Positions 35,100 through 44,900 of a stretch of DNA of 64,000 bases are shown one piece after another. Numbering within the stretch: the first letter of the stretch is position 1; every line of letters starts with the position of its first letter. The notes under the pieces were generated by a model. It did not search any database and was not told the DNA's origin. It saw only the letters and a list, made by a program, of their open reading frames with translations. The position numbers and the translations under genes were made by a program. The DNA is from Flavobacterium sp. LMO8 (GTDB lineage: Bacteria > Bacteroidota > Bacteroidia > Flavobacteriales > Flavobacteriaceae): positions 20,848 to 84,847 of the forward strand of contig NZ_WIBJ01000033.1 of NCBI RefSeq assembly GCF_009495755.1, in the 5' to 3' direction.

Positions 35100-35939
35100 A
35101 TGACCACAATCAACTGGAAAACCGTAAGAGAATTTGAAGATATAACGTATAAAAAATGCGATGGCGTTGCCAGAATTGCTTTCAACCGACCTGATGTTAG
35201 AAACGCCTTTCGTCCTAAAACAACAAAAGAATTAATTGAAGCATTTTATGATGCTCAAGAAGATACGTCAATAGGAGTAGTGTTGCTTTCTGCGGAAGGA
35301 CCAAGTTCTAAAGACGGTATTTGGAGTTTTTGTAGTGGTGGCGACCAAAAAGCACGTGGACACCAAGGTTATGTTGGTGAAGACGGTTACCACAGATTGA
35401 ATATTTTAGAGGTACAACGTATGATTCGTTTTATGCCAAAAGCCGTGATTTGTGTAGTTCCAGGTTGGGCTGTTGGTGGCGGACATTCGCTTCATGTGGT
35501 TTGTGATTTAACGTTAGCCAGTAAAGAACACGCTATTTTTAAACAAACCGATGCTGATGTAACGAGTTTTGATGGTGGTTACGGTTCTGCTTATTTAGCA
35601 AAAATGGTGGGACAAAAGAAAGCGAGAGAAATTTTCTTCTTAGGTAGAAATTATTCCGCTCAAGACGCTTTTGAAATGGGAATGGTAAATGCAGTAATTC
35701 CACATGCTGAGTTAGAAGATACTGCTTACGAATGGGCACAAGAAATTTTAGCAAAATCTCCAACATCAATTAAAATGCTAAAATTTGCAATGAATTTAAC
35801 CGATGATGGCATGGTAGGACAACAAGTTTTTGCAGGTGAAGCCACTCGTTTAGCCTACATGACAGACGAAGCAAAAGAAGGAAGAGACGCCTTCTTAGAA
35901 AAACGTAAACCGAATTTTGAAAAGAAATATTTACCTTAA
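35100..35939 (+). CDS. menB: 1,4-dihydroxy-2-naphthoyl-CoA synthase MenB
   Basis: This 279-residue crotonase-fold enzyme closes the naphthoate ring of o-succinylbenzoyl-CoA in menaquinone synthesis. Family marks are RPDVRNAFRPKTTKEL, FCSGGDQKARGHQGYV (oxyanion hole and bicarbonate-site region), VPGWAVGGGHSLHVVCDLT and DADVTSFDGGYGSAYLAKMVGQKKAREIFFLGR. The length is normal. Two PH-domain membrane genes and menA follow on the same strand. Confidence 0.95.
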   Translation: MTTINWKTVREFEDITYKKCDGVARIAFNRPDVRNAFRPKTTKELIEAFYDAQEDTSIGVVLLSAEGPSSKDGIWSFCSGGDQKARGHQGYVGEDGYHRLNILEVQRMIRFMPKAVICVVPGWAVGGGHSLHVVCDLTLASKEHAIFKQTDADVTSFDGGYGSAYLAKMVGQKKAREIFFLGRNYSAQDAFEMGMVNAVIPHAELEDTAYEWAQEILAKSPTSIKMLKFAMNLTDDGMVGQQVFAGEATRLAYMTDEAKEGRDAFLEKRKPNFEKKYLP

Positions 35940-35991
35940 TTAGAAAATAGAACAAAGAGAAAAGAATAAAGACCTTTAATAAACTATTTCT

Positions 35992-36570
35992 ATGCAAGAA
36001 TTCTCAAATAATCCAATCGAAATTGACCAACTTCCAAAGTTTGAAGAAGTTCAATTAAAAGGACTTCATCCAAAGTATGTAAACGTTTTACTTTTTAATT
36101 TTTTATTGCTTTTTATTTTAATAATAGGAGGATTTTCAACCTTATTTTACTTTAAAAAAGATGCTTTTTCAAATAGTACTTGGATATTAATTCTTGTTGG
36201 GATTTTGGTTTTCCTTGCTGGATTAATAGTTTTTACGAAGCTTAGTTTCAATAAAAAAGGCTATGCTTTTAGAGAACATGATACTATTTATAAATCAGGT
36301 TTGATTTCTGAAACTACTACGATTATTCCTTTTAATAGAGTGCAGCATGTGGCTCTACATCAAGGATTTATTTCTCGAAAATTAGGTTTAGCTTCCATCG
36401 AATTATTTACCGCTGGCGGAAGTAGTTCCGATTTAGAAATTCCGGGTTTGCTTTTGGCTCATGCTCAAATTATTAAAAATTTAGTTTCCCAAAAAATCAA
36501 TCCACCTAAGAAGGAAGAAGTTATTGAACCATTTTCAAACGAATCATTCTTAACTGCAGAAAATGAATAA
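35992..36570 (+). CDS. Membrane protein with bacterial PH domain (YdbS-like)
   Basis: This 192-residue protein has a short cytosolic N-terminus, two spans (about 30-52 and 60-80) and one bPH2 domain (about 85-165: YAFREHDTIYKSGLISETTTIIPFNRVQHVALHQG, SIELFTAGGSSSDLEIPG). Such proteins work in pairs with a larger YdbT-like partner, here the next gene, which overlaps it by 8 bp. In Bacillus the pair aids bacteriocin or antibiotic resistance; here the role is unknown. Confidence 0.85.
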   Translation: MQEFSNNPIEIDQLPKFEEVQLKGLHPKYVNVLLFNFLLLFILIIGGFSTLFYFKKDAFSNSTWILILVGILVFLAGLIVFTKLSFNKKGYAFREHDTIYKSGLISETTTIIPFNRVQHVALHQGFISRKLGLASIELFTAGGSSSDLEIPGLLLAHAQIIKNLVSQKINPPKKEEVIEPFSNESFLTAENE

Positions 36571-38065
36571 ATCAACCGATTTCTCGCAACCGCAACGTCA
36601 ATCGCTTCCGGGGATTTTGGTCATGTTTGCCAATTCCTTGCAGAAGACGGTTCGTGCTTTGTGGCCGATGCTTTTGATTTGGTTAGTAAAGTTTGATTCC
36701 TTAAATAAACTCATTTTTTTTGGAAGCATAGCAGGAGTTGTGATTCTAATTGGTGTGATTTCATACTTACAATATTTGTTTTTTACGTTTCATATTGATG
36801 AAGAAAATAGCGAATTCGTTATTCAAAAAGGGGTTTTAAACAAAACAAGAATCACTATTCAATTGCATAAAATTCAACAAGTTAACATCAATCAGAGTTT
36901 AATTCAGCGATTAGTAGGAGTTCACAAATTAGAAATTGATACTGCAGGAAGTGATAAAAAAGAAGCTTCTATTAGTGCTATTTCACATGATTTAGCCACT
37001 ATTTTAAAAGAACGATTAATTAATCATTCGCAACAAGAAACGATTGCCGATTCTGAAAAAGTTGCTATTAAAGAAAGTCCAACTTCTTTCATTAAAATTG
37101 GTTTGTTGAGTTTGGTAAAGATTGGTTTTACATCGAATTATATTAAAAGTTTTGCTTTAATTTTTGTCTTTTTTACGACAATTATTGAAAATCTACAACA
37201 GTTAAACACAGATGTAATCAACGAAGATGAAGTAACGCACTATTTGGATGCATTACCAAATATTACTTCTTTTATGATAGTTGTAGGCATTTTTATTGTA
37301 CTTATTTTGATAGTAAACTTATTTCGTACCATTCTAAAATATTTCGATTTTACCATTCAAAAAAGCAAGAAAGCGATTGTATTATCTTACGGATTACTAT
37401 CTACAAAAAACACGTTGTTGAATCCGAATAAAGTTCAAAAAATTAAAATTACTCAAAACTATTTTCAAAAAAAGTTAGATGTTACCACTATTGGCGTGCA
37501 TCAGGCTTCTAGCGATGTAGAAAAAGTAAAAGAAAAAGACCAAATTGAAGTGCCAGGATGTTCCGCAAATGAGCGTGATATTATTCTGAATTTGTTATTA
37601 GGTCAATTACCAGAAAAGGGGAAGAAGTTTTCGCCAAATTGGAGAAAATTTGCAGTCAATTCCTTTTTTCTACTTGTTGTCCCAGTTTTAATTTCAATTG
37701 CAATAAATTTTAAATTGCACTTTGTTACTTGGAATGTATGGATGCTTTACACAAGTTTTTTTATCATTTTTGCTATTGTTTTGATATGGTTTTCATTTAA
37801 AAATTATAAACTTTTTGTTTCCAATGATTTTATCATCAAGCAAAATGGCGCTTGGGATATTGATACCACAATTATTGAACCTTATAAAATTCAAGCTATT
37901 GAAACCCAACAGTTTTTTTGGCAAAAGCCAGCTAATATTGGCTCTGTTCGTCTTTCAACTGCTGGAGGAACTGTTAATTTCTCAACAACAAATTATTCGG
38001 AAGTAAAAAAACTAACTAATTATTGGTTGTATCAAGTGGAAACTTCAGATAACAATTGGATGTAA
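36563..38065 (+). CDS. Membrane protein with multiple bacterial PH domains (YdbT-like)
   Basis: This 500-residue partner of the preceding protein has spans near 35-80, 190-210, 235-260 and 365-410, and three bPH2 domains between and after them (for example RITIQLHKIQQVNINQSLIQRLVGVHKLEIDTAG, LLNPNKVQKIKITQNYFQKKLDV and IEPYKIQAIETQQFFWQKPANIGSVRLSTAGG). The repeated R/K-x-Q pattern is the domain signature. The 8-bp overlap with the upstream gene implies coupled translation and complex formation. Confidence 0.86.
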   Translation: MNKSTDFSQPQRQSLPGILVMFANSLQKTVRALWPMLLIWLVKFDSLNKLIFFGSIAGVVILIGVISYLQYLFFTFHIDEENSEFVIQKGVLNKTRITIQLHKIQQVNINQSLIQRLVGVHKLEIDTAGSDKKEASISAISHDLATILKERLINHSQQETIADSEKVAIKESPTSFIKIGLLSLVKIGFTSNYIKSFALIFVFFTTIIENLQQLNTDVINEDEVTHYLDALPNITSFMIVVGIFIVLILIVNLFRTILKYFDFTIQKSKKAIVLSYGLLSTKNTLLNPNKVQKIKITQNYFQKKLDVTTIGVHQASSDVEKVKEKDQIEVPGCSANERDIILNLLLGQLPEKGKKFSPNWRKFAVNSFFLLVVPVLISIAINFKLHFVTWNVWMLYTSFFIIFAIVLIWFSFKNYKLFVSNDFIIKQNGAWDIDTTIIEPYKIQAIETQQFFWQKPANIGSVRLSTAGGTVNFSTTNYSEVKKLTNYWLYQVETSDNNWM

Positions 38066-38077
38066 TTAAATTTATAA

Positions 38078-38467
38078 ATGGAACTAATTTCGAAAAGTAT
38101 CGTTTTTGCCTTTGGAATATTTCTAATATTCTCTGGTTTTTTGATGTTTTTAAATCCTGAAAGAGCAAGAACTATGATTGGTAAAGCTGGAAGTACTATT
38201 GTAATTAATTATGGAGAATTGATTGTTCGTTTGTTATTAGGAATAAGTTTTGTCATTTCGGCTAAAACGAATGCTTATGAATTATATTTTAGCATTTTTG
38301 GTTACTTTTTAATCATTTCTGCAGTAATTTTGATGCTTACACCAATGAAAACACATCACAAATTTTCAACAAAAGCGTCTGAAACATTAAAACCATTATA
38401 CTTGCGAATTTGCGCACCATTTTCAATAGCTTTTGGAATTTTGATACTGATGGCAATTTTTAAATAA
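38078..38467 (+). CDS. Small four-span membrane protein
   Basis: This 129-residue protein has spans at about 5-25, 45-63, 68-86 and 108-127, and the segment FLNPERARTMIGKAGSTIVINYGEL after the first span. The family is not recognised. It lies 12 bp behind the PH-domain gene and 10 bp before menA, in one transcript with them. Its role in the menaquinone pathway, if any, is unknown. Confidence 0.68.
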   Translation: MELISKSIVFAFGIFLIFSGFLMFLNPERARTMIGKAGSTIVINYGELIVRLLLGISFVISAKTNAYELYFSIFGYFLIISAVILMLTPMKTHHKFSTKASETLKPLYLRICAPFSIAFGILILMAIFK

Positions 38468-38477
38468 CTTATATTAA

Positions 38478-39368
38478 ATGAAACACTGGATACAAGCCGC
38501 ACGATTACGAACCTTACCACTTTCCGTTTCTGGAATAATTGTCGGAAGCGCTTATGCCTATTATCAAGGATTTTCCGATTGGAGAATAGTAGTTTTAGCA
38601 TTGTTAACTACGTTAGGATTACAAGTATTGTCCAATTATGCCAACGATTACGGAGATGGCGTTAAAGGAACAGATGCTATTCGAATAGGCGAAAAACGTT
38701 TAGTAGCAGCTGGTGTTATCACAGCGGAGCAAATGAAAAAAGCAGTAATTATTACAGCAATATTGACTTTCATCGTCGCTTTATTGTTAATTTACGTTGC
38801 ATTCGGAAAAGAGAATTTTGCGCTGAGTTTGATTTTCATCTTGTTAGGAATTGGTTCTATTGGTGCAGCTATTAAATACACCGTTGGAAAAAGTGCTTAT
38901 GGCTACAGCGGTTTTGGTGACTTGTTTGTGTTTATTTTCTTTGGATTGGTTTCGGTTGTAGGTTCTAATTTTTTGTTTACTCATTTTATCGATTGGAAAT
39001 TGTTTTTACCCGCAGCAGCCATAGGATTATTAAGTGTAGCCGTGCTGAATTTAAACAACATGCGTGATATTGAAAATGATAAAATCGCAGGAAAGAATAC
39101 GTTGGTTGTTAAGATGGGATTAAAATGGGCAAAAAAATATCACGAAATTATTTTAACCGTAGGAATGATATGTTTTATGATTTTTTCATTGTTAATTAAA
39201 TCTTCATTACTGCCTGTTGTATTAATTAATATTCCTATAATTATGCACATGAACAAAGTTAATAAATCAGAAAAGTATGAAGACTTCGATCCAGAGCTTA
39301 AAAAAGTGGCATTAAGTACATTTGCATTAAGTATATTATTTTGGTTAACTTTAGTCTTTCTTAACTAA
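38478..39368 (+). CDS. menA: 1,4-dihydroxy-2-naphthoate polyprenyltransferase MenA
   Basis: This 296-residue integral-membrane UbiA-family enzyme attaches the polyprenyl tail to dihydroxynaphthoate. The two Asp-rich sites are NYANDYGDGVKGTD (about 57-70) and NNMRDIENDKIAGKNTL (about 195-211). About eight to nine spans are visible, starting RLRTLPLSVSGIIVG. It follows menB by four genes in the same direction. A short repeat fills the gap behind it. Confidence 0.94.
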   Translation: MKHWIQAARLRTLPLSVSGIIVGSAYAYYQGFSDWRIVVLALLTTLGLQVLSNYANDYGDGVKGTDAIRIGEKRLVAAGVITAEQMKKAVIITAILTFIVALLLIYVAFGKENFALSLIFILLGIGSIGAAIKYTVGKSAYGYSGFGDLFVFIFFGLVSVVGSNFLFTHFIDWKLFLPAAAIGLLSVAVLNLNNMRDIENDKIAGKNTLVVKMGLKWAKKYHEIILTVGMICFMIFSLLIKSSLLPVVLINIPIIMHMNKVNKSEKYEDFDPELKKVALSTFALSILFWLTLVFLN

Positions 39369-39404
39369 TCACTATTTACTAATCACTTTTCACTAAATAA
39401 TAAA
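39369..39404. repeat. AATCACTTTTCACT-type dispersed repeat
   Basis: The gap between menA and the next gene consists of TTTACTAATCAC/TTCACTAAATAA units, the same family as at 53600-53630 and 56193-56245. Confidence 0.55.
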
Positions 39405-39406
39405 CT

Positions 39407-40084
39407 ATGAAAATCACATTCTACGGTCACGCTTGTATCGGAATTACAGTAAATGACGTTCACATTTTAGTTGACCCATTTATTTCTGGAAATCCAAAAG
39501 CTTCACATATCGATATCAATACGTTGGAAGCTGATTTTATATTGCTCACACACGCACATCAAGATCATATTTTGGACGTAGAAGCAATCGCAAAGCGAAC
39601 TGACGCAGTAATTGTTTCTAATTATGAAATTGCTTCTCATTTTGGAAATAAAGGTTTTGAATTCCATCCTATGAATCTTGGTGGAAGTTGGGATTTTAGT
39701 TTTGGAACCGTTAAATATGTAATTGCTCATCACACTTCGTCTTTTCCTGATGGAAGCTACGCAGGACAACCAGGTGGATTTGTTATCGAAGGCGAACACA
39801 AAAATATCTACATCGCTGGCGACACAGCTTTAACTATGGATATGAAATTAATTCCAATGCGAACCAAGTTAGATTTAGCAATTTTACCAATTGGAAGTAA
39901 CTTCACAATGGATGTGGAAGATGCCATTATCGCTTCTGATTTTGTACAATGTGATAAAGTGTTGGGTTATCATTTTGATACGTTTGGTTACATCGAAATC
40001 AATCACGAAGAAGCAAAACGCAAATTTTTCGATAAAGGAAAAGATTTGATGTTGTTAGAAATCGGAGCTTTTGTGGAACTTTAA
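39407..40084 (+). CDS. UPF0173 metallo-beta-lactamase-fold hydrolase
   Basis: This 225-residue cytosolic protein of the UPF0173 family has the metal motif THAHQDHILD (HxHxDH variant, about residues 46-55), a central His (HHTSSFPDGSYAGQPGGFV) and IYIAGDTALTMDM. Its length is typical. The substrate is unknown. In flavobacteria it is regularly found between menA and menC, as here, so a side role in quinone metabolism is possible. Confidence 0.9.
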   Translation: MKITFYGHACIGITVNDVHILVDPFISGNPKASHIDINTLEADFILLTHAHQDHILDVEAIAKRTDAVIVSNYEIASHFGNKGFEFHPMNLGGSWDFSFGTVKYVIAHHTSSFPDGSYAGQPGGFVIEGEHKNIYIAGDTALTMDMKLIPMRTKLDLAILPIGSNFTMDVEDAIIASDFVQCDKVLGYHFDTFGYIEINHEEAKRKFFDKGKDLMLLEIGAFVEL

Positions 40085-40173
40085 TACACTAATTTAACTG
40101 CAAGTTTCGCAATTTTATAAGATTTTTGTGAAACTCTGTGTAAAACTTAGTGCAACTTTGTGTAACCAAAAAT

Positions 40174-41220
40174 ATGAAAGCAACCTACAAAAAATACATC
40201 CTCAATTTTAAACGACCAAGCGGCACTTCTCGTGGTGTAATGACCGAGAAAGAAACTTGGTTTTTATTTTTGGAAGAAAACGGAAAAATCGGAATTGGAG
40301 AGTGCGGAATTTTGCGATCACTTTCCATTGATGACCGACCAGATTATGAAGAAAAATTAAAATGGGTTTGTCATAACATTCATCTGGGAAAAGATCAATT
40401 GTGGCAAGAATTAATGGAATTTCCTTCGATTCAATTTGGAGTGGAAATGGCATTTTTATCGTTGCAATCTAAAACACCTTTTGAATTGTTTCCTTCGGAA
40501 TTTACGAATGGTAAAAAGAAGATGTTAATTAACGGTTTGGTTTGGATGGGTGAGGAGCAATTCATGAAAACCCAAATAGAAGAAAAATTAGCCCAAGGTT
40601 TTTCGTGTATAAAGCTAAAAATTGGAGCAATCGATTTTGAGAAAGAATTAGGATTATTGCGATTTATTCGACAAAATTTTGATGCTAAAACCATTGAAAT
40701 TCGGGTGGATGCTAACGGAGCTTTTACGCCATACAAAGCTTTAGAAATGCTAAATCAGTTAAATGATTTTGAATTACATAGCATAGAACAACCTATTAGA
40801 GCAAGCCAAGTTCAAGAGATGAAATTGCTTTGCCAACAAACACCATTTCCAATCGCTTTAGACGAAGAATTAATTGGTGTATTTGGAATTGAAAATAAAC
40901 GAAAACTACTTGAAGATATTCAACCGCAATACATCATTTTAAAACCAAGTTTAGTCGGTGGTTTCAAAGGAACATTAGAATGGATTTCCATTGCCGATAG
41001 TTTAAATATTGGTTGGTGGATTACTTCTGCTTTGGAAAGTAATATTGGGTTAAATGCGATTACGCAATTTACTTTTACCTTAAATAATCCATTGCCGCAA
41101 GGTTTAGGAACTGGTGGTTTGTATACGAATAATTTTGATTGTCCTTTGGAAATTGAGAAGGGACATATTCAATATAATGTTGGTAAACAATGGGATATTT
41201 CTAATTTAGGAATTGCTTAA
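40174..41220 (+). CDS. menC: o-Succinylbenzoate synthase MenC
   Basis: This 348-residue enolase-superfamily enzyme dehydrates SHCHC to o-succinylbenzoate. The catalytic lysine is in CIKLKIGAIDF. Metal ligands appear as RVDANGAF, HSIEQPI and ALDEELIG. KPSLVGGFKG holds the second catalytic lysine. The ATG at 40174 was chosen because the eight codons upstream are part of a low-complexity GTGTAA repeat. It closes the visible menaquinone group menB-menA-menC. Confidence 0.92.
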   Translation: MKATYKKYILNFKRPSGTSRGVMTEKETWFLFLEENGKIGIGECGILRSLSIDDRPDYEEKLKWVCHNIHLGKDQLWQELMEFPSIQFGVEMAFLSLQSKTPFELFPSEFTNGKKKMLINGLVWMGEEQFMKTQIEEKLAQGFSCIKLKIGAIDFEKELGLLRFIRQNFDAKTIEIRVDANGAFTPYKALEMLNQLNDFELHSIEQPIRASQVQEMKLLCQQTPFPIALDEELIGVFGIENKRKLLEDIQPQYIILKPSLVGGFKGTLEWISIADSLNIGWWITSALESNIGLNAITQFTFTLNNPLPQGLGTGGLYTNNFDCPLEIEKGHIQYNVGKQWDISNLGIA

Positions 41221-41266
41221 TACTTTTTATGTTTTTTATACGTTTCAATAACTAAATCAAAATATC

Positions 41267-41719
41267 ATGAAAAGAAACTTATTGATCGCTCTTGTTGTTA
41301 TTGCATTTTTATCATTAGTATTGTTTGGGTTTAAAACATTTATTTCGTCAATAAATAATCAGAGAGATTGTGAATTTGCAAATATTGATAATATTGAAAT
41401 GAATGTGGGAATCAATATTCCCTCTATTGAAAGTAGTGATTGTAATTATGATGAAGCGAAAAAGGAAAAATCAGTTTATTTTAAGTTTGATGATGAAGTT
41501 AATATCAAAGAATATTGTATAACGAATAAATTTTCAAAATTGCTAACTACAAATTTAGAAGTATATTTAGATTTGAATTATATTGGAAATAGCTTTCCGC
41601 TTAAGGAAGGAACGGATAATTTTTACTTCAAAAAAGAAACAAGATATTCTAATAACTTTCATGCTATTTTAAATGCAGACACAAAAGAATTATGGATTGT
41701 AATTTCTTTTAAAGATTGA
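41267..41719 (+). CDS. Protein of unknown function with N-terminal membrane anchor
   Basis: This 150-residue protein has one N-terminal span (MKRNLLIALVVIAFLSLVLFGF) followed by an extracytoplasmic part with CEFANIDNIEMNVGINIPS and KSVYFKFDDEVNIKEYC. No lipobox is present. The family is not recognised. It is a single gene 46 bp behind menC. The 184 bp after it are very AT-rich and contain the presumed promoter of the large T9SS gene. Confidence 0.6.
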   Translation: MKRNLLIALVVIAFLSLVLFGFKTFISSINNQRDCEFANIDNIEMNVGINIPSIESSDCNYDEAKKEKSVYFKFDDEVNIKEYCITNKFSKLLTTNLEVYLDLNYIGNSFPLKEGTDNFYFKKETRYSNNFHAILNADTKELWIVISFKD

Positions 41720-41870
41720 TTTTATTTTTTGTGTTTAAAAAAGAAAATTAAAGTAATTTTAAAAACGATTTATTTTATAAAATTTTGAATTTGTTTTTAA
41801 TTTTTTTTGGTTATTAATCGATAAATTTGTTAATAATTATACTTTTATTAAATTTATATGAAATAATTGT

Positions 41871-41878
41871 TAATTTTG
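41871..41878 (+). promoter_or_regulatory. Possible -7 element of the large T9SS gene
   Basis: A perfect TAATTTTG box lies 26 bp before the ATG at 41904. A second candidate, TAAATTTG, lies at 41822-41829. Neither has a well-spaced -33 TTG, so the choice is uncertain. Confidence 0.35.
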
Positions 41879-41903
41879 AAATTACTAACAAAAATATTAA
41901 TAC

Positions 41904-44900
41904 ATGAAAAAAATTACTTTATGGTTATTTGCCTTTTTTACTTGTTGGCAAGTAAATTCGCAAACATGTAGCCAAACTTTTACTGTAACAGGTCAGGACG
42001 ATGATCCAACAGTTTTAACAATTAATGCTGCAGACATAACTTGTTATGGTGCTAATCCATTAACTAGTTTAAGATTAATAAATGCAGCAGGGAGTTTAAC
42101 TTCTGGTTTTTGCGCTGCAGATGGTTCAAGCTGGTTCAGCTTTGATTTGTCAATTGATGGAGGTCCGACTCTTACAGGTTGTGCAGCAGATTTTAACAAT
42201 TTAGACATCACAGGATTTACGACCTTAACAATTACTTCTGTAGATGATGATGTTTTCTCAGATACAGTTACTATTACTATTGATGTAGAAGCCACTTTTA
42301 CTCCTTTAACACCACCATCTTGCGTGGCAGTTTCCTCTCCTTTAAATGGAGCAATTAATGTAAGCTCAAGTGTTGTTTCATGGCCAGCTGCGTCAGGTGG
42401 TGCAACAGGTTATAGCCTAAGTGTTGGGACTTCATCAGGAGCAACGGATGTTTTAAATAATTTTGATGTTGGTAATGTGCTTTCTTATTCATTAACTGGT
42501 TTAGTTGGCGGTTCAACTTATTATGTTACTGTTTTTCCTTATAACGGTAATGGAGCAGCAGCTGGGTGTGTAGAAAGTAACTTTACAACATGTGATGTTT
42601 TTACAGTTCCTTTCCTAGAAACTTTTGATTCGACTTCATCTTCAGAGTCTTGTTGGTCAATTCTAAATGTAAATGGTGATGGAGATGCATGGAATACGAG
42701 CTATGCTAATACACCAATTACAGGTGATGAATCAGCAAATATTAATACTGATTTTAATGGAGGTGCAAATGACGATTGGTTAATTTCTCCACGTATTACT
42801 TTAACAGGTAATCAAAGATTAGTTTTTAAATACAAAGTTCAATCAGCAGGAGAACCTAATGATTTTAGAGTAATGATGTCTACAGCAGGCAATACTCCAA
42901 CTGATTTTACAATTGAATTAGCTTCTTTAGCTAGTTATTCTAATACAGCGCCTGAAACTATGGCTTTAGATTTAACTGGTGTTAGTGGAGATGTTTACTT
43001 TGCTTGGCATGTACCATCAGGAGGACTTGATGGATGGAGAATTTATATTGATGATGTAGTAGTTGAGGATACTCCTGCTGTTGCACCTAACTGTGTAGCT
43101 ATCACTTCACCAGCAAATAATGCTGTTAATGTAATGAATTCAAACGTAACATGGGCTAGTGATTTAGACGCTACAGGTTATTATATTAGCGTTGGAACTT
43201 CATCTGGAGCTACTGACGTTTTAAACAATTTTGATGTGGGTAATGTTTTATCATATTCATTCCCAACAGATGCTGGATCAACTTATTTTGTAACGGTTTT
43301 CCCTTATAATGCATTTGGACAAGCTACAGGTTGTACGGAAATTAATTTTACTACTTGTGACGCTTTAACAGTGCCTCATTTAGAGCAATTTGATACTTTC
43401 TTACCAAGTTGTTGGCAAGCTGCTGATGGTGGTGATTTAACTACAGGTCCAGCTACATTTGGAACTTCTGGATGGACAGCTGATGGTTTTGGTAATGTTG
43501 GCGCAACAGGATCAATTAGATATGAAATTTGGTTAGCTACTGCTAATGACTGGGTTATTTCTCCAGTTGTTAACATTCCAGCAACAGGGTATGAATTAAA
43601 ATTTGATGCAGCAGCAACACAATGGAATTCAACAGCTGCACCAACGACTCCCTGGGAAGCAGATGATTTTGTTGAAGTATTAGTTTCTACAACAGGTTTA
43701 AATAACTGGGTAGTTTTAGATACTTATAATAGTGCAAATGTACCAGCTCCAACAGGAACAACTAATATAATTAATCTTGATGCATATGCAGGATTAGACG
43801 TTCGTTTTGCTTATAGAGTGGTAGAAGGAGTTGATAATGGTGCAGCAGATTTAAATTTCTATGTTGATAATTTTGAAATTAGATTAACTCCAGCATCAGC
43901 ACCAGTTTGTGCAACAAATGTTGTAGCAACACCAGATGCAACTTGTGGTAATTTTGCTAACGCTATTACTTGGGATGCAGTTGCAGGTGCAGATGGTTAT
44001 TATATTACAATTGGTACAACAACAGGTGGAAATGATATAGCTAATAATGTTGACTTAGGAAACGTTTTAACCTATAACTTTACAGGTACAGAAGGAACAA
44101 CATATTTTTATACTATTTTACCTTATAATGGAGTTGGACCTGCAACGGGTTGTGCTGAGATGTCATTTATGACAAATGCTTCGGCATGTTTTTGTACACC
44201 AACTTACACTAACGGTGGTGGTGGAGACAATATTACAAATGTAGCAATTGGCGCATGGTCAAATGCTTCAACTGGAAATGTAAACCCTTATTATGAAGAT
44301 TTCACTGTATCTCAGCCTGCTACAATTGCAATTCCTGATTTGAGTGCTGGAACAACTGTAAGTTTAGCAGTGACGCTTGGAACTGATGGTAATCAATTTA
44401 GTAGAGTTTGGATTGATTTTAACCAAAATACCACATTTGAGCCTTCAGAATCTTTTTCTTTAGGTACTAATGCTGGAGGTTCAGGGACTTCAAATATTAA
44501 TGTTACTATCCCATCTGGAGCTACTTTAGGTCAAACTAGAATGAGAATTAGAGGAGGTGATGATTCAGCTATTTCTGATACTCAAGCATGTGGACCTACA
44601 AATAGTACATGGGGACAAACAGAAGATTATTTTGTAAATATTATTGCAGCAACTTGCTCTCCAGTTGTTGTAGCTTCTTCAACTCTTGTTGTAGATTGTG
44701 GAAATTTAGAATTTTCTGTTGATGTCGATGTAACTGCTTTAGGTGATGGTACACCAGTAATTACTGATGGTACAAATAACTGGCCAATAACATCTACAGG
44801 ATTAATTAATGTTGGACCTTTTGCAGACGGTACTTCTGTAACTTTAACTGCATTACATGGTTCAGATGGTACTTGCGATTTGCCTTTAGGAACTTTTACA

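Noticed and set aside
40100..40172. Possible coding extension or regulatory site upstream of menC
   Set aside because: The sequence is a low-complexity run of GTGTAAC/GTGAAAC units that looks like another dispersed repeat; it gave no clear structure or promoter.
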